Source: Maea johnstoni (Eukaryota; Annelida; Polychaeta; Spionida; Magelonidae). From it: DNA of 64,000 nt. The notes beneath the pieces were generated by a model that did no database searches, was not told the origin of the DNA, and saw only the letters and a list, made by a program, of their open reading frames with translations. The stretch spans positions 34,146,431 through 34,210,430 of the forward strand of contig OZ012694.1 in assembly GCA_963942565.1 (NCBI GenBank), in the 5' to 3' direction. Every line of letters starts with the position of its first letter. Within the stretch, counting starts at the first letter, position 1. The position numbers and the translations under genes were made by a program. Below, piece after piece: positions 51,677-64,000 of this stretch.

Positions 51677-52150
51677 GTCATACAAATTAAGATAGAATGC
51701 TTTACATGGTCTTATTTGTTTAGGAGAATGGAGCAAGAAGTATGCCTGAAAATCTTTGAAGCTAGAATATTATTGTCCAATTCTTAACAACTGATTAGAT
51801 CAACCTACTCTTTGATAGCACAAGGCTCTGATTATTTTGATTACCAAATTCCTTCAAGCAAGCTACACTGTGTGGGTAATATATTTTATCTGTATAAGGC
51901 ATAATCATCAATTAGATACTTGAAAAGAGTATTCTCTTTTTGCCTACAGTTTTGCCTGATGTTTGTAGTAGTATCAGGACTTTTCTAGAGGTATCTTTAC
52001 TATTAGGCAATTTGTTTGGGATGCTAGTGAAAGCTACTTCTGTATTTTCTTTCTTACATCATTTGATAACATCACAACATTCATCCTGATCACTCATATT
52101 TATAAATGAAAATGTGTTAGAATTGTATAAAAATCTTTAAAAAAATAAAT

Positions 52151-55100
52151 ACGGAAAGCATTAATACCAGTTTGTTGTTATATGCATTTGGTCTGAATAT
52201 AGCTGTTACAGGTGTCGACATGTTGTTTCTAAAATAGCATACAGACAAATATGTGAGAAGAGAGTTTGTCCCATACCTAACAGTCAGATCAGTTTAAGGC
52301 TGTGATGCTGGTGACACACTAAAAATAAGACGAGTCCTAGTTTAGCACACCTGTCCCCTTTCTAACAATAGTTATCTAATCCCTGAGGTCTTGGTGTTTC
52401 AAATAAAAGTTTTCTTTAACTAACCTGCTTGAGCTGACCTCAATATAAACACCATTTAGATTTTACAGTGTTATACCTCTTCATTTGAAGTATGGCTGCA
52501 GGGCCGCAAAATCAGTGCGAGACCATAATATATAACACCATTCATTGATATCTTTCCAAACTAACAGGGATTCTTTCTCATGGCACTCTCATGAACTGAT
52601 TAGATCTATTTAACCTATTATTTACTTCTAATATTTAGTTATGATACCATATCTGTACATTTTATACCAGACAGCATAGGAAACATTTAATAGTAGTTAT
52701 GCAGTTCCCATTATTCCAATGGGGGAGACATTGATATTTGGGGGCAGTCTTCAATTCCAGCATCTAGTGCTAGATCTTCACCTTCAGGACATAAACATTT
52801 GACCATTGTATTATTAATGTAGAAATAACACTTCAACCTTCACTTAATGATTTGTAATTTTATTTGCATATTTATCACCTACATTGACATACACAGTCAC
52901 TTGTGCAATTAACGACATTCCTGGCAAGATTACCATGTTTGTGTCACCTCTTTCCGATTACCAACCTTTTTAAGGATTTCTGTGCGATACAGTACATAGG
53001 ACAACCATACACTTAATTTGAACAACCGTATCACATCAATCATACTTGATTAATTTTCATGGAAATGATAAGCGCTTACCCATTAACAATCATACTCATT
53101 GAAATGATCAGCGATTACCCATAATCATTCTCGACTAATTTTCATTGAAATGATAAGCGATTGCCCATCAACCAAAACCAATGGTCAAATTCCCTAAATC
53201 AAAAAAATCTAAAAATGGCAGAAATCGTAGAGATAAAGAAACCCCCAAATTAGAATAGTACAGGTATGACTATCCAGTTTTGGCATCCCTTGCTAAGGTT
53301 GTGTCTGAATCATATTATCTTTGTTTCTGCTTCCGCCTGTCAGACCCCAAGGATACAGGGGATTTCACCATTCTACAATTGCCAGGCTGTAATGATTATG
53401 AAAACTATAAATCATAAGAGAAAAATCATACTAAATTATCATATAAGTCAATTTCAAATAAATTACAACTAGTTACAGTAAGAAATCAGAAAAACTCAAT
53501 ATATCATAGGAAAACACTGGAATGCAGAATCTTTTCTGTAAGATATTTGTTCATGTAAAACATCCAATCAAGATTAGATCAAGATTGAATTGCATTTTAT
53601 CAAATTAAACTAAAATAGCCATGTTCATGTTTGATACCTAGTAGTACATTACTACTGTACTGTATAGGAAATTTCTCCCATATAGTAGTTCTAACTAAAC
53701 AAACTACATCCAGATTAACCCTCTGAGTTTGGAACACCCCAAAACCTAGGGATGTCTGATTGTGAAAAAGAAACAAATAAAGCTACTAAAACAAATACAT
53801 CAGCACCTCTTAAGTTCAACCTTCAAATAAATGAGACCAGTGCCTAATAGTGTAGTACAGTGTTATTGAAAATCAAAGTCAGATGATGAGCACAATGAGA
53901 CCAGTCAACTGAAACATATACATAGGATGACCACTTTCTGGAGACCAAGCGAAACCCATGTTCTATTGTTTAAGTCGATGAATCCTCCAAAATAGATTAT
54001 ATTACTGTAGTACTGGCCAAAATATCTGTAAATCTTAATCCACACTGGCTTTAAGTAAAAATGCCAAGAACATTGTTTAAAGAAGGGTTGTTGAAGGTCC
54101 AGTGGCTACCTGATTTAGGATTTTGTAATGATCTTGATGAATTAGCAATTATTTTTGGAGATCCAGAAAAATCACATCAAGTACATTGTAAATGGTAGAA
54201 GTTTACCTTTTGAAGAGCAATGTGTAACATGATAGTAATTGATATCCACCACATGCTCTCCATAACTTAGGAACAAACTAGAATAGAACCTAAATATTTC
54301 TAATCTAAACCATCTACAAGTTCATTAGATTATTTTCATCAGTAAGCTCTCAGTTAAGATATTTTCTAACTCAAAATCTGTACAATTTGTGGAAGATGAA
54401 AAAATATTGCGTATCATGAGTAAATCACTACTGTTTGACTAGTGACGGCTTTCCATGTTTGTATCAATGGTCATACACCATTATTTTCCTATATTGTTGC
54501 TTCTTCCCTTATGTTCTTCTAATATGCAAGTACATGCCATTTTGCCACATTATCAAATGCCACTCATTACTAAACATGAGGTTTTGAAGTTGGTGAATTC
54601 CCTTAAACTTCCCCAATATTAACCAATATAGTATGCCCGACCAGTGCTTCACAGTTTACCAGACATACAGTTTAGTTTTTCAAAATACAATGTAGCAATA
54701 CAAGAACAGTACACACAATAAATAGTATTAAAATATGCATGCATGCATACAGCTTAAAATATACCTTTTTTACACTTAAAACAAGGAATAAATGTTCATT
54801 AAAAGTGGTAAAAAGTAGAGAAAGAACTGAACCATTTGCTTTAATATATCCTACCTAATATGCTTAATACAGTCTAGTCTTTCTACTCCCTGTAGCTATT
54901 TAAAAAACAAAATATGCCTATTTACACCAGTAAGGTCATTCCCTGGGTGAGATTACTTACAGCACAAGATTTACCTAAACTTAGTAGAGGTTTGAGAACA
55001 CCACCTTAAAAATACCCATTGGCATGTTATGGTAGTCACATTCTACATGTTATTTATACATTATTTCTGTTGTCAAACTTGAACGAATGGTTTTATTTTA

Positions 55101-57229
55101 ATTCCCGACAAGGTAGTGCTTGGGTTCACAAAGTAAAAAACAGTATTGTAATAATATTTGTATTTACCTCCCTACCGACTTAGCAAAAATGGTTGGGGAA
55201 ATATCCGGGAAACTAGAAATCAATTAAGGGTCGCCTTAATGAAATAATTTGACCACCATTAATGTTATTATTTGTGTATGAACATGTGTTTGTATAAAGC
55301 ATGAACAGGTCAAAGGCTTTATTATGCATACAATAGCAGACCAAGAAATGCCAGGCAGACTAGATGAACTGAATGCAGAATACTGCTAGAAAAATATCCA
55401 TGAAAACAAGTCAAGCAATAAGTAAACATATGTAAAGTAAGCATATATTACAGCTTGTTACTTCCATACACTTCCTCATCTTAAATGGGTAGCTAGGTAC
55501 ATATATGAACAAGTATTTAGCTCAGATATAACTCTTGGAATGTAAGCATTCTGAATATTTCTGATACAGCTTAATAACCCGTCCTCTACTGGTGGCTGCT
55601 GTGTTCAAAATCGAACCATACTAAAAAGCTGAAAAATTACTGAGATACTCAGGGCTTATTGGTATCCATATTTATTAGTACTCAACACAAGCTTTCACAT
55701 GAATACCAACATGAGAGGGCTAAGAAAGCTTTTACATATTCGAGAACATAAGTAGCCTCAGCAATGAAAGGGTTGATACTGTGCTTGAAGTTGAGTGAAC
55801 ATGCTCAGATACGTTATGAAGGAATTGTATGAGGTCTCATATACACAAAACGGGTTGCTTCCAGCAAAATGCAGAGAAAAATGCCTAGAAAGTCAGAGAC
55901 TAGAAGTCAAGTAGTTAGAGGAGTCTTTGTATAGAGGAGGATTTATTGGACACCCTCAATCCCCCACCACCCTCTATTCATATTGCACTATCCTAAACTA
56001 AAACCAAGCTATTTCAGACCATGTGTCAGACCATGTGAATGCTACAAATGCAATGGGGTAAAACCGAAGACCGACACCCTTATGAAACTTGCTCTCCTTA
56101 TCCTTATGTAGCTGGGAATAAATACCCAGGAAATCCCAGGATAATGCTAGGAAAATACCAGGAAAATAAATCCCTCTTGTTTGATGTGAAGATGATTCTT
56201 AACTACGGCAAAACATTTGAAGATAGTCTTATTTAATGTTAACTTTCAGAAAAGCAATTGTAAAAAGACCCACTAACAATATTGCAAATATCAATACTTT
56301 CAACACAATGTAAAGATGTAAGTAAAATATCCATGCTTAACCTTTTCAACACAATGTAGACACATACCCCAAGTACAATATTCATGGACCTACAACCCAT
56401 CAATTTACATTTTAGGTAGCAAAATGTAAACATTGGCCCACTGACCCAAATCCAGAAGACAAATATAGAAATGTCGAGCTTCAATTGAAACTCTTGCATG
56501 CAATAAACCATAAATGTGCTGGAAATTATTATACAATAATAAGTTATTATACTACAGCAATGAAGCCAATTAAGACTCGATAAAACATCATACTTGCATT
56601 TGGTAAAATAATCATCATTCATGAGATGATACCATTCTTGGGACTCTTTGTTTCATACAATTCCAAAGCACCACTTATATATAAATTATCTACCACAAGA
56701 ACAATAGAATAAATACAATGCCTAAAGACAGAGACTGTTCACAATGATCAATTATACAGATAGCGCTCGATTCACTTATGTACAGCTTACCATAAAGTAC
56801 TTGTTGAGTTACACTACACTATGAAAACTTTGTAGTGCCTTTCTTTTTAGATCCTGGGATAATTGTCAATAACTTAGGAACAAAACTTTGATAGAGAATT
56901 GTTGGTTCAGCATGCTGTTTTCCTTAATATTTCTCTTTCAATTATTATTATTATGGAAGATGCTTTTTTGTCAGAAATATATATCCAAACTGTCCTGACA
57001 GGTTTTCAAACTCTACTTAACAATTTCTAGTTGTTCTATGTTAATTTACTCCTCAGTGGTCAACATCGGGTTAAATAAGTATCCATTTCTGATTTGTTGC
57101 AGGCTTATGTGCGGTACAAGATTATGTTCACAACAGTGTAATATATAAGCCCACAATAAACGACCAAGCAGCATATGAACAGGCAGAGTTATATCCAACT
57201 AATTAGAGTTTAGGCTGCCTCAAAGTCTG
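52151..57229. other. Gene-free AT-rich spacer between convergent genes
   Basis: No coding exon with recognisable content was found on either strand. Visible structure is limited to a short tandem repeat (53050-53172) and a decayed CCCTTATG-type MITE near 55640-55780 (GAATACCAACATGAGAGGG). Around 56845-57076 there are traces of the CCCATTA-type TTAA MITE. Confidence 0.45.
53050..53172. repeat. Three tandem copies of a ~50-bp unit
   Basis: TTTTCATGGAAATGATAAGC, TCATTGAAATGATCAGCG and TTTTCATTGAAATGATAAGC each precede a TTACCCAT or TTGCCCAT phrase. Confidence 0.7.
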
Positions 57230-57289
57230 ACAAATTTCCTTTTATTTGGCAAGAAAGATAAATTGGGGATTTGGAATTTCGTTTTTCTT

Positions 57290-57440
57290 CACATTTATGC
57301 CATATTGTGGCTAATTCGTGACTAGCCAGCTGTAAGAAGTGGAGGAAACCAGAGTACCTGGTGAAAAACACTGCCTAACCCCAAGTCACTGGCAACTTTC
57401 TCACATGCCCAGACCAGGATTTGAACCCAAGGAATTTCTA
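57290..57440 (-). mobile_element. SINE copy (same family as 62885-63120)
   Basis: Read on the - strand it has GGGTTCAAATCC-like box B text, then GAGAAAGTTGCCAGTGACTT and a tail with CTGGCTAGTCACGAATTAGC. The same order and wording occurs on + at about 62950-63085. That shared tail across 5.5 kb identifies a tRNA-type SINE. Confidence 0.65.
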
Positions 57441-58100
57441 TGGTAATTCTTAGAAAACATGAGGATTTTCTTGAAAGTTCGAGTATATTTGGTGAGGTTT
57501 ATCATAGCATGAAGCACTTGCGTGCAATTTCACAATATCAAACGTCTTCTTCAAGTGATTTCACTAAATCGGATTTCATGTCTTGATTTTTCTTTAATCA
57601 CCTAGTTTCGCTAAAGGATGCATTTGTACAAAGTTCTACCAATAGCTCTACTACTTAAACCTTTGTATTTGCAAGCACAAGCTACTCAACATCACAGAAC
57701 ATTACAGAACTGGATTCGAACAGTTCCTCTTATTTCTATACAATTTCTTTTCATCCAACAGCTTTTATTAATACCATAATAATTCCAAAAAGATTTTTAT
57801 ACAATGTCTCCAATAAACAATCAATGCCAATATAACTGGATAGATGTCAGATCATAGGACCTACTCCTTGTGCTTTCATTCTACCACCTTAGCCCAATAC
57901 ATCAACAAGAGTGATTCTCTATGGCTACGTATATTGCATCGTCAGTATGAATTGTACAGTTGATATGTTGAGTGTATACCCTCTCTGCACACCACCACAC
58001 ATAAAAAACACATTTCAAATATAGACCAAGACTTTATCATTACATCTACCAGCTACATCTTAGACTACACTAACTATCTGATGTGCTAGACCCTACAGCC

Positions 58101-59272
58101 TCAATTGGCAGCTCCTGATTGGCCAAAGCTTTAATTGACTCTTTTGATTGGCCAAAGGCTCAACTGGTAGGTCCTGATTGGCCAAAGCTTTTATTGGTAG
58201 CTCCTGATTGGCCAAAGCTTTAATTGGTAGCTCCTGATTGGCCAGAGTTTGAATTGTCTTCTGATTGGCCAAAGCTTTAATTGACCCTTTTGATTGGTCA
58301 AAAACTCAACTGGTAGCTCCTGATTGGCCAAAGCTTTAATTGGCAGCTAATGATTAGCCAGAGCTTTAATTGGCAGTTCCTGATTGGCCAAATCTTTAAT
58401 TGGCAGCTCCTGATTGGTCAAAGGCTCAACTGTCAGCTGCTTATTGGCCTATGTTGGCATTCTGACCTGTTAACAACTTGAATGGTAATGTGTTGATTGG
58501 TCTATACTGACAACTGCTCACTGGCTGAAGGCTCAATAGGCAGAAAGTTGGCCAAAGCCTCGACATGCATTTTAAATGATGGATGCTTATTGGCGAATGC
58601 CTGGCACCTGATGATTGGCTAATTACTGTAGAATGGCTAATTTTTCCGTGTTACAATTTTCCCTAATTTTTCATGATTGGGTGTTTCCGTTTCTAATATT
58701 TCTGAAGAGAGGACAGGTTTTTTTTCCGTTTCTAATTTTCCTGTTTTATATAGATTTTTAATTTTAGTATACCAAAGAGTAAATATTAATGGGAACAGAC
58801 AAGGGTTTCACCATGTTTATTAAGTCCGGACATGTACCGTATAGTTTTTTCCTGTCTTGTTTAATCGTGTTCGAAATCATTTGAAAAAAAACGGGAAAAT
58901 AAAACTCACTGAAAAATTAGCAATTCTACAGTAATCAATTAGCAGCTATTAATTGGTCAATGACGTTATTGGTATTCAAATTAAGACATGTTGATTGGCC
59001 AATGTCTCAACTGGAACATACAGAATGACCAACAGACCCATTTGCAATTGCGAAGTGGTCAAAAGTTAGTGCCATGGCAATTGATAGACGTATAGTTAGA
59101 GCCTGATTTTAAATAAAAAGAGCTAGCTGGTGTATAGCTCAGACTTACATTTTAATCAGCCGTAGCAAATTGGCCACAGACTAAATATCAGCTGCTAACT
59201 GGCTCTTTGATCATGATTGGCAGATACTGATTGGCCAACTCCTGAATTGGTAGCCATTGATTGGCTGAAAGG
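58101..59272. repeat. Degenerate ~30-bp array rich in ATTGG (CCAAT) motifs
   Basis: The unit is about CTCCTGATTGGCCAAAGC followed by TTTAATTGGCAG. The best-kept part (58101-58440) has starts near 58114, 58145, 58174, 58204 and 58234. It decays outward and is split by a TA-flanked MITE at 58626-58931. Each unit carries one or two ATTGG motifs, which read CCAAT on the - strand, the sense strand of the INPP5F gene upstream. Confidence 0.8.
58626..58931. mobile_element. TA-flanked MITE inside the CCAAT array
   Basis: CTGTAGAATGGCTAATTTTTC and the inverse of CTGTAGAATTGCTAATTTTTC split into ends flanked by TA (58624-58625 and 58932-58933). The first six bases match the MITE at 29712-29917, so the two may be distant relatives. 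Confidence 0.75.
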
Positions 59273-59318
59273 GATTCTACTGGAGTATACTAGATCATTG
59301 TGGACAACTCTACTTTAA

Positions 59319-59541
59319 CCTGTTCAACCCAGAGAGAGCAAATGGTAGGATACTGTATTTAAAAAAAAAAATTCTAATAAAATATTGCATACAATTTTGA
59401 AAAAAAAAAAAGATTTTTTTTTCAGATTTAAGTTTATTCAATCAATGGAAAATTAATAACTTTCATTTCTCAAAACAACGACTTAAAAAAGATCAATAAA
59501 ATTGCTTGCTTATTTTACATGCTTCTCTGGGTATGAAAGGG
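59319..59541. mobile_element. TTAA-flanked MITE of 223 bp
   Basis: The left end CCTGTTCAACCCAGAG and the right end CTCTGGGTATGAAAGG-G are inverted with some drift, between TTAA motifs (59315-59318 and 59542-59545). It is related to the 63-bp element at 33640. Confidence 0.6.
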
Positions 59542-59780
59542 TTAAGGGATGCATACTGAACAGAGGTCAACGGGTGCACTGGTATTTTAAAAATCTGTCA
59601 CTTTACATCTGGCACGAAATAAGTCAATACAACATTGGAAAGTTTGACACAATGATCATTTTGTGCATATAAACACATGATATCTCATAGTCATCAATAT
59701 GAATTGCAATATAAGAGACACAGATATACTTGCAAAAAATCTGATCTATCAACACATTCAATACCAGACGCATAGCTTTT

Positions 59781-59914
<134 letters not shown>

Positions 59915-60242
59915 TATATATTCATTCATTTCTCAAATTTTTTTTAACTTACTAAGGATCGATACCTGTTTCAATAATTCTAAACTGGCTTTGAATTGCC
60001 ATCAGAGTACAAGGCAAATTTACCCAATTCGAATAAACTGATTATTCTAGTATCATTTGAAGATATTCTATATTTGATTTAGTGATATTGGTGAAGAAGC
60101 CTATTACCGTTATATACCTAATACCAGCATTGTTTACATATAATACTGTAGTGATCCTGTACCTCTTTGTTTCTTTGTTGTGCAATTGCTAACAGTATGT
60201 GATTATTCAGTACGCATCCCAAACAGTGGACTAACACACTAG

Positions 60243-63200
60243 CTAAAGCTGAATTATCCTAGATTTACATTCCCTAAATCTCAGCTGCGAGCGAATCTTA
60301 TTCTGCAGTATGGAGGCAGCCTCCTGTCGCCGTGACGACGGGAAGCCGAGTTCCAGTCTTGGCATGCGTCCCCGGAGCTTGGAGAACGTCGACAGGGCAT
60401 CTTTTCCAACACCGGCGTTGATGCTGACGGTATCCAAGTCTGTGTGGTACGAGATGGAACCGTCGCTGAACGACATCTTCATGTTCGGGTGAATTAATTT
60501 GTTCACTTTCATGGCTTCCTCCATCTCTTTGGCTTCTTCCGCCGCCTCCTCATCAAATCCTTCTCCTTCTACTTCCGCCTGGTTGCTAGGCTCCTCATCA
60601 CCTTGGCAACTGTTACCATGGTTAGCCAAAGAAATGCTAGTGGAATTTGTCACTAAATCAGCTACGGTATCATCAGTTAGTTTGGTATGAGTGAGGTTGT
60701 CGTGGTCACTATTACCATGATAACCAGCGTCCATACCTCCCACTACTGGGTCCGAAGCAAGGTGTGCTACACCTACCAACGGCGTAGGAATATCGTCAAG
60801 AGCCTCCTCAGTCCTGATCAGCGCCATGGGAACGGGGATAGGGTCAACGTCGATTCCTATTGGTTCCTCAAAAATTGGAACAGTTTCCTGAGCGACAGCT
60901 ATTGGTAGAGAAGGATCGGTCCCAGGGTTGCAAGCAGATGGCGCCACCACTGGTTCTGCAGAGCAAGGCTCTAATATCGGTACAGATGGTTCAGTCCCAT
61001 GGTAACCGACAGATGGCGCCACTGCAGGTTGGTCAGAGAAAGACAATACAGGATCAACTAACTCGTCCTGTTGCAGCGGTATCCCCATGGCTTCTTTGGT
61101 ATTGCTTCCCTCCTCCTGCAGTGATGCTGTTGTTGTTGTTGCTGAGGAATCTCTTGACTCTACTGGAATAATGGGATCAACATCTAGACTAATGAGATTC
61201 TGATCGCTTGTGCCAACCGGTGCAGTTTTTGCCGAATTGTTGAAAACAAGGGTGGTCTCAGCTACTGTACCCTCCACGTTACTGCCAGCGAATACATCAG
61301 CCTCCAGCTCTTCCTCGAAAGAAGAGCTTTTTCCTGCCGGGAATTCTGGTATCGAAGGTTCACGAACTATGCGCACATTGTCGGTGAAATGCTCCTCGTC
61401 GAAATAGAGGTTATCCGCGCTACACGGAGCGGGCTGCTCGTCAATGGGCTCACCTTGGCTGGTGAGCCTCGCTCTGGTGGTTGCTAGGATACCACAACTC
61501 TCCAGCACGGTGTCGTCCTCCTCCTCCTCAAGTTCGAGTTCAAGGTCGTTTCCGGAGAAGTCGCTGGGAAGGTCGGCCTCCATGTCGTCCTTACTGTACT
61601 GGTGCTTGAGAGTGCTGCGCAGTTGCTTCATCTCGTCGACTGTGACGTCATCATAGGAACTGTTGCTGCTGTGGTTCTCAGTCACCACCTCCTCCTTATC
61701 CTCCTCCTTCGGCCGCTTCGAGAACCACACCGAGGTGTTGATCTTCGGCTTCCCGGGGAGCTTCAGCTTGCGGAATGGATTGACGCTCTCGAGAGTCTGC
61801 TGTAGGTTTCCCGTGCGTAGCTTCAGCGCGGGGACCTTGGGTTTGAGGTTGAGACTCGTTTTCAGGCCGCTGACACCAGAGGGCAGCAGCTCGTTGCCGC
61901 TGAAGATCTGCAGACCCGGGAGCTTGTCTCGGTTGATCCGCGGCATGCGGGGACTGAGCTTCTGTGCGGCACGCGCCATGATAGGAAGATCGCTCGAAGA
62001 GGACTCGCGAGAGATGGTCGTCTTCGCCCAAGTATTCACGTTCAACGGAAGCTGGGTGAGATTTGTGATGTTCGCTGGAATTTTGCTCTTCTTCCTACAA
62101 ACAAAAAAATCAGTGTTTTAATTCAAGCAATTAGTTTGGATGTAAATAAAATGATACATAAATAAATAAATGCTGTCAACTCCTACACAACCACACCCCT
62201 TTTTGTTCAAGACATATCCCACTTGATTTGACCATGGCCACAAGATTGATATAGGTTTAATGAATGTGGAATTTATAAGGTTAGTCTTGTGCTAATTAAT
62301 GATTTAACTTTTTAAGGTATTTGACATAGATTAACTACACATTTCTATTTTTCTGCTAACCTAGTAGAGTTACAAGGGTTATTATTTTTACTAGCCCAAC
62401 TAACCAAGTTTAAGTTTAAGTTTGCACTAGTTAAGCTATGACTATTGCCAGAGTCATCCAATCAGTTTAATATCAATATCATGGTGAAGAAAAAGATAAA
62501 TACTGATGAAATTACTGGTATAGATTCTTATACCACAGAGAAGATTAGACGATAATATGTTTAAAACAGTTGTTCAATATGCAAATTTACCTGTAATAAA
62601 TGAATGACACATTTAAAAATAATTTTACTGTAAAGAATTTTCAGAGCATGAATATATATGATTCGAAGTTTGATTAATAAGTCTGAAATGTGGTTTTACT
62701 TTCTAAATAGCTTAATAATACTTGGTACACTAAGAAGATTCTGACCTGCCTACCATACATACATTTTCAATAAAGTATTAATAAAAATGAGGAAAAAATT
62801 CCTCAACATTGAAATAATCATCATGAGAATATTTTCCTGAACTTCATCTGCATCCAATTTCATTTCATTTAAACAAGATTAATAATAAACTAAGGATTAC
62901 ATGCCTAGTGGTCTAAGGCATTGCCACTGACTGCTCACTCTATCTCACAAAAATCCAGGGTTGAATCAGGCTCAAGTTAGGTGAGTGAGAAAGTTGCCAG
63001 TGATTTCAATTAGTTAAGTTTTCTTCAGGTTCATGGGTTTCTTTCCCCCAAGCAACTGGCTAGTCAGGAATAAGCATCAATATGGTAGAAAAGAGTATGA
63101 TAAAAGAAATTCGAAATTTTAAATCAAATATTGAGCCAGGCTTATAAATAAAACGTACCTTTCCAGTTTGTTTTCCTCCACAATCAAGTCTCGGCCTATG

Positions 63201-63693
63201 AGCTTGATGGCAGCCACGTAGGACTCCACTATGGCACGCAGAGATTCTGAAAGAACAAACAATAATGCTGAACCCTTATGCTGGTGGTGGCTAATTTGAC
63301 CAAAACAAAACAATGCAAAAAGACTCAAAAAAGATTGAAACCATGGCACAGAATACTAACAGAATACATTGGAATACTATAACCTTCAGTATTGGCTTTT
63401 CGGGAAAAAAAATCTCGGAAAAATTCAAAATCACAAATTCGGTTAATTTGCACCTCTGATTAATTTCCTATTCTACAGTAATAAGTGGACATTTTTCCCA
63501 CACAGTGCAGCTTGTGCAAGAACAAAGTGTCTGTTACCTTTGGCTTCCTCCTGGTTTTTGATCATGACGACCATGTTGTTGAAGAGACGGGTGTTGGTGG
63601 TGCGGAACGTGTGGAAGTAGCCGCTCTCCTCCTCGTCACTGTAGAAGAATCTGATACAGGTGAACTTCGACTTGAAGATAGAAGGCTCAGGAC
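60243..63693 (-). CDS. INPP5F: INPP5F (Sac2 inositol phosphatase) orthologue, last three coding exons
   Basis: Coding exons on the - strand: 63693-63538, 63246-63159 and 62094-60243; the 5' part lies outside the window. Phases join exactly. The first encodes GPEPSIFKSKFTCIRFFY and SGYFHTFRTTN. The second encodes ESLRAIVESYVAAIKLIGRD and EENKLER. Both match the hSac2 homology domain of human INPP5F (GPEPTLFGKPKFSCMRLHY, SGYFHTLR). The last exon is a 616-aa acidic, low-complexity tail with VLESCGI (human VLPSCGI) and the terminal RIIQL (human RIIQI). INPP5F removes the 4-phosphate from phosphoinositides on endosomes; its catalytic Sac domain is upstream and not seen here. The tail is longer than in human and has a small internal repeat. 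The match of both the domain and the last residues makes the identity secure. Confidence 0.92.
62885..63120 (+). mobile_element. tRNA-derived SINE in an INPP5F intron
   Basis: TAGTGGTCTAAGGCATTG resembles a pol III box A region and GGGTTGAATCAGGC a box B, about 65 bases apart. These are followed by GAGAAAGTTGCCAGTGATTT and a tail with CTGGCTAGTCAGGAATAAGC. The same tail occurs inverted at 57290-57440. Confidence 0.65.
63268..63390. mobile_element. CCCTTATG-type MITE fragment in an INPP5F intron
   Basis: CCCTTATGCTGGTGGTGGC followed by AATGCAAAAAGACTC and GAAACCATGGCACA matches the left half of the element at 4298. The right half is missing or decayed. Confidence 0.55.
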
Positions 63694-64000
63694 CTGAAGA
63701 GAAAAAGTACATTTCCAATGAGTCATCCAAATATTAACATCACTCTTAAATAAAATTCATCTAGAGATAGATGGAACATTAAAAACCTGTATAGATTAAA
63801 AGAATATACAATAAATCATACCAATATGGACATCAATCTCAAATAAGAAATAACCTGGAGATAGATAGCTGGAAGATGGAATATTAAAACACGTATAGAT
63901 AGAAACAAATAAATTTCAATGAATTAAATGAACAGGAACATCATTTTTAAGACACAGAAAATATTGTGAGATAAAACATCTGTCTTAATACAAAAATAAC

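Larger units (their letters stand above)
49539..52150 (+). other. Probable HSPA9 3' UTR and downstream sequence
   Basis: There is no further coding exon. A hAT-like MITE with a nested TA-flanked element occupies 50130-50572 and a TA microsatellite lies at 51609-51674. AATAAA-type signals occur at about 51593 and 52145, but the true cleavage site cannot be chosen from sequence alone. Confidence 0.4.

Noticed and set aside
58101-58440. Possible CRISPR-like or coding tandem array
   Set aside because: There are no spacers and no long open frame. The regular ~30-bp drift fits a minisatellite.
61663-62121. 152-codon + strand ORF opposite the INPP5F last exon
   Set aside because: It is a mirror of the INPP5F coding sequence, whose homology and splice phases are unambiguous.

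Overview
The window is nuclear DNA from an animal, most likely a marine invertebrate deuterostome and perhaps an echinoderm. It is AT-rich, its genes are split by long introns with GT-AG borders, and those introns are full of small inverted-repeat transposons. The encoded proteins are close to their vertebrate orthologues. The clade is an inference from general character, because no lineage marker is present.

Four host genes are supported. (1) A C2H2 zinc-finger gene on the + strand (CDS 2429-4207) has 15 fingers, an intronless coding region and a tail with three SUMO-consensus motifs. (2) The orthologue of SNRNP27, a U4/U6.U5 tri-snRNP protein, lies on + at 23247-30243 with 7 coding exons and 168 aa. 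(3) The orthologue of HSPA9 (mortalin, mitochondrial Hsp70) lies on + at 32592-49538 with 16 coding exons and 695 aa. It is complete from the targeting peptide to the acidic tail, and its upstream region carries a perfect heat shock element and an NRF-1-type palindrome. (4) The last three coding exons of the INPP5F (Sac2) orthologue lie on the - strand at 60243-63693. HSPA9 and INPP5F converge across about 10.7 kb that should hold both 3' UTRs. The four genes do not form a pathway.

The rest is largely mobile-element sediment. From 7.6 to 11.2 kb lies a broken BEL/Pao-type LTR retroelement on the - strand. From 14.34 to 16.71 kb is a Harbinger-like non-autonomous element (TAA target duplication) whose interior became a ~185-bp satellite with a two-unit higher-order pattern, later hit by a 696-bp TA-flanked element. 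From 18.37 to 21.08 kb is a foldback element whose left arm received a TTAA-flanked 1.1-kb element and then underwent a 695-bp tandem duplication with no difference seen by eye. Introns and flanks carry several families of miniature elements: hAT-like (ends near CAGGGTCTTAGCC, perfect 8-bp target duplications at three loci), TTAA-flanked CCC...GGG elements, TA-flanked elements, TTA-flanked GGCC elements, and two copies of a tRNA-like SINE.

I found no operon-like, toxin-like or CRISPR-like system and none that I would call a new biological system. The most interesting signals are the combined HSE/NRF-1 promoter of HSPA9, a partial duplicate of HSPA9 exon 9 that differs from the real exon only at synonymous third positions, repeat-borne decoy splice acceptors before SNRNP27 exon 5, and a ~30-bp CCAAT-bearing array downstream of INPP5F.
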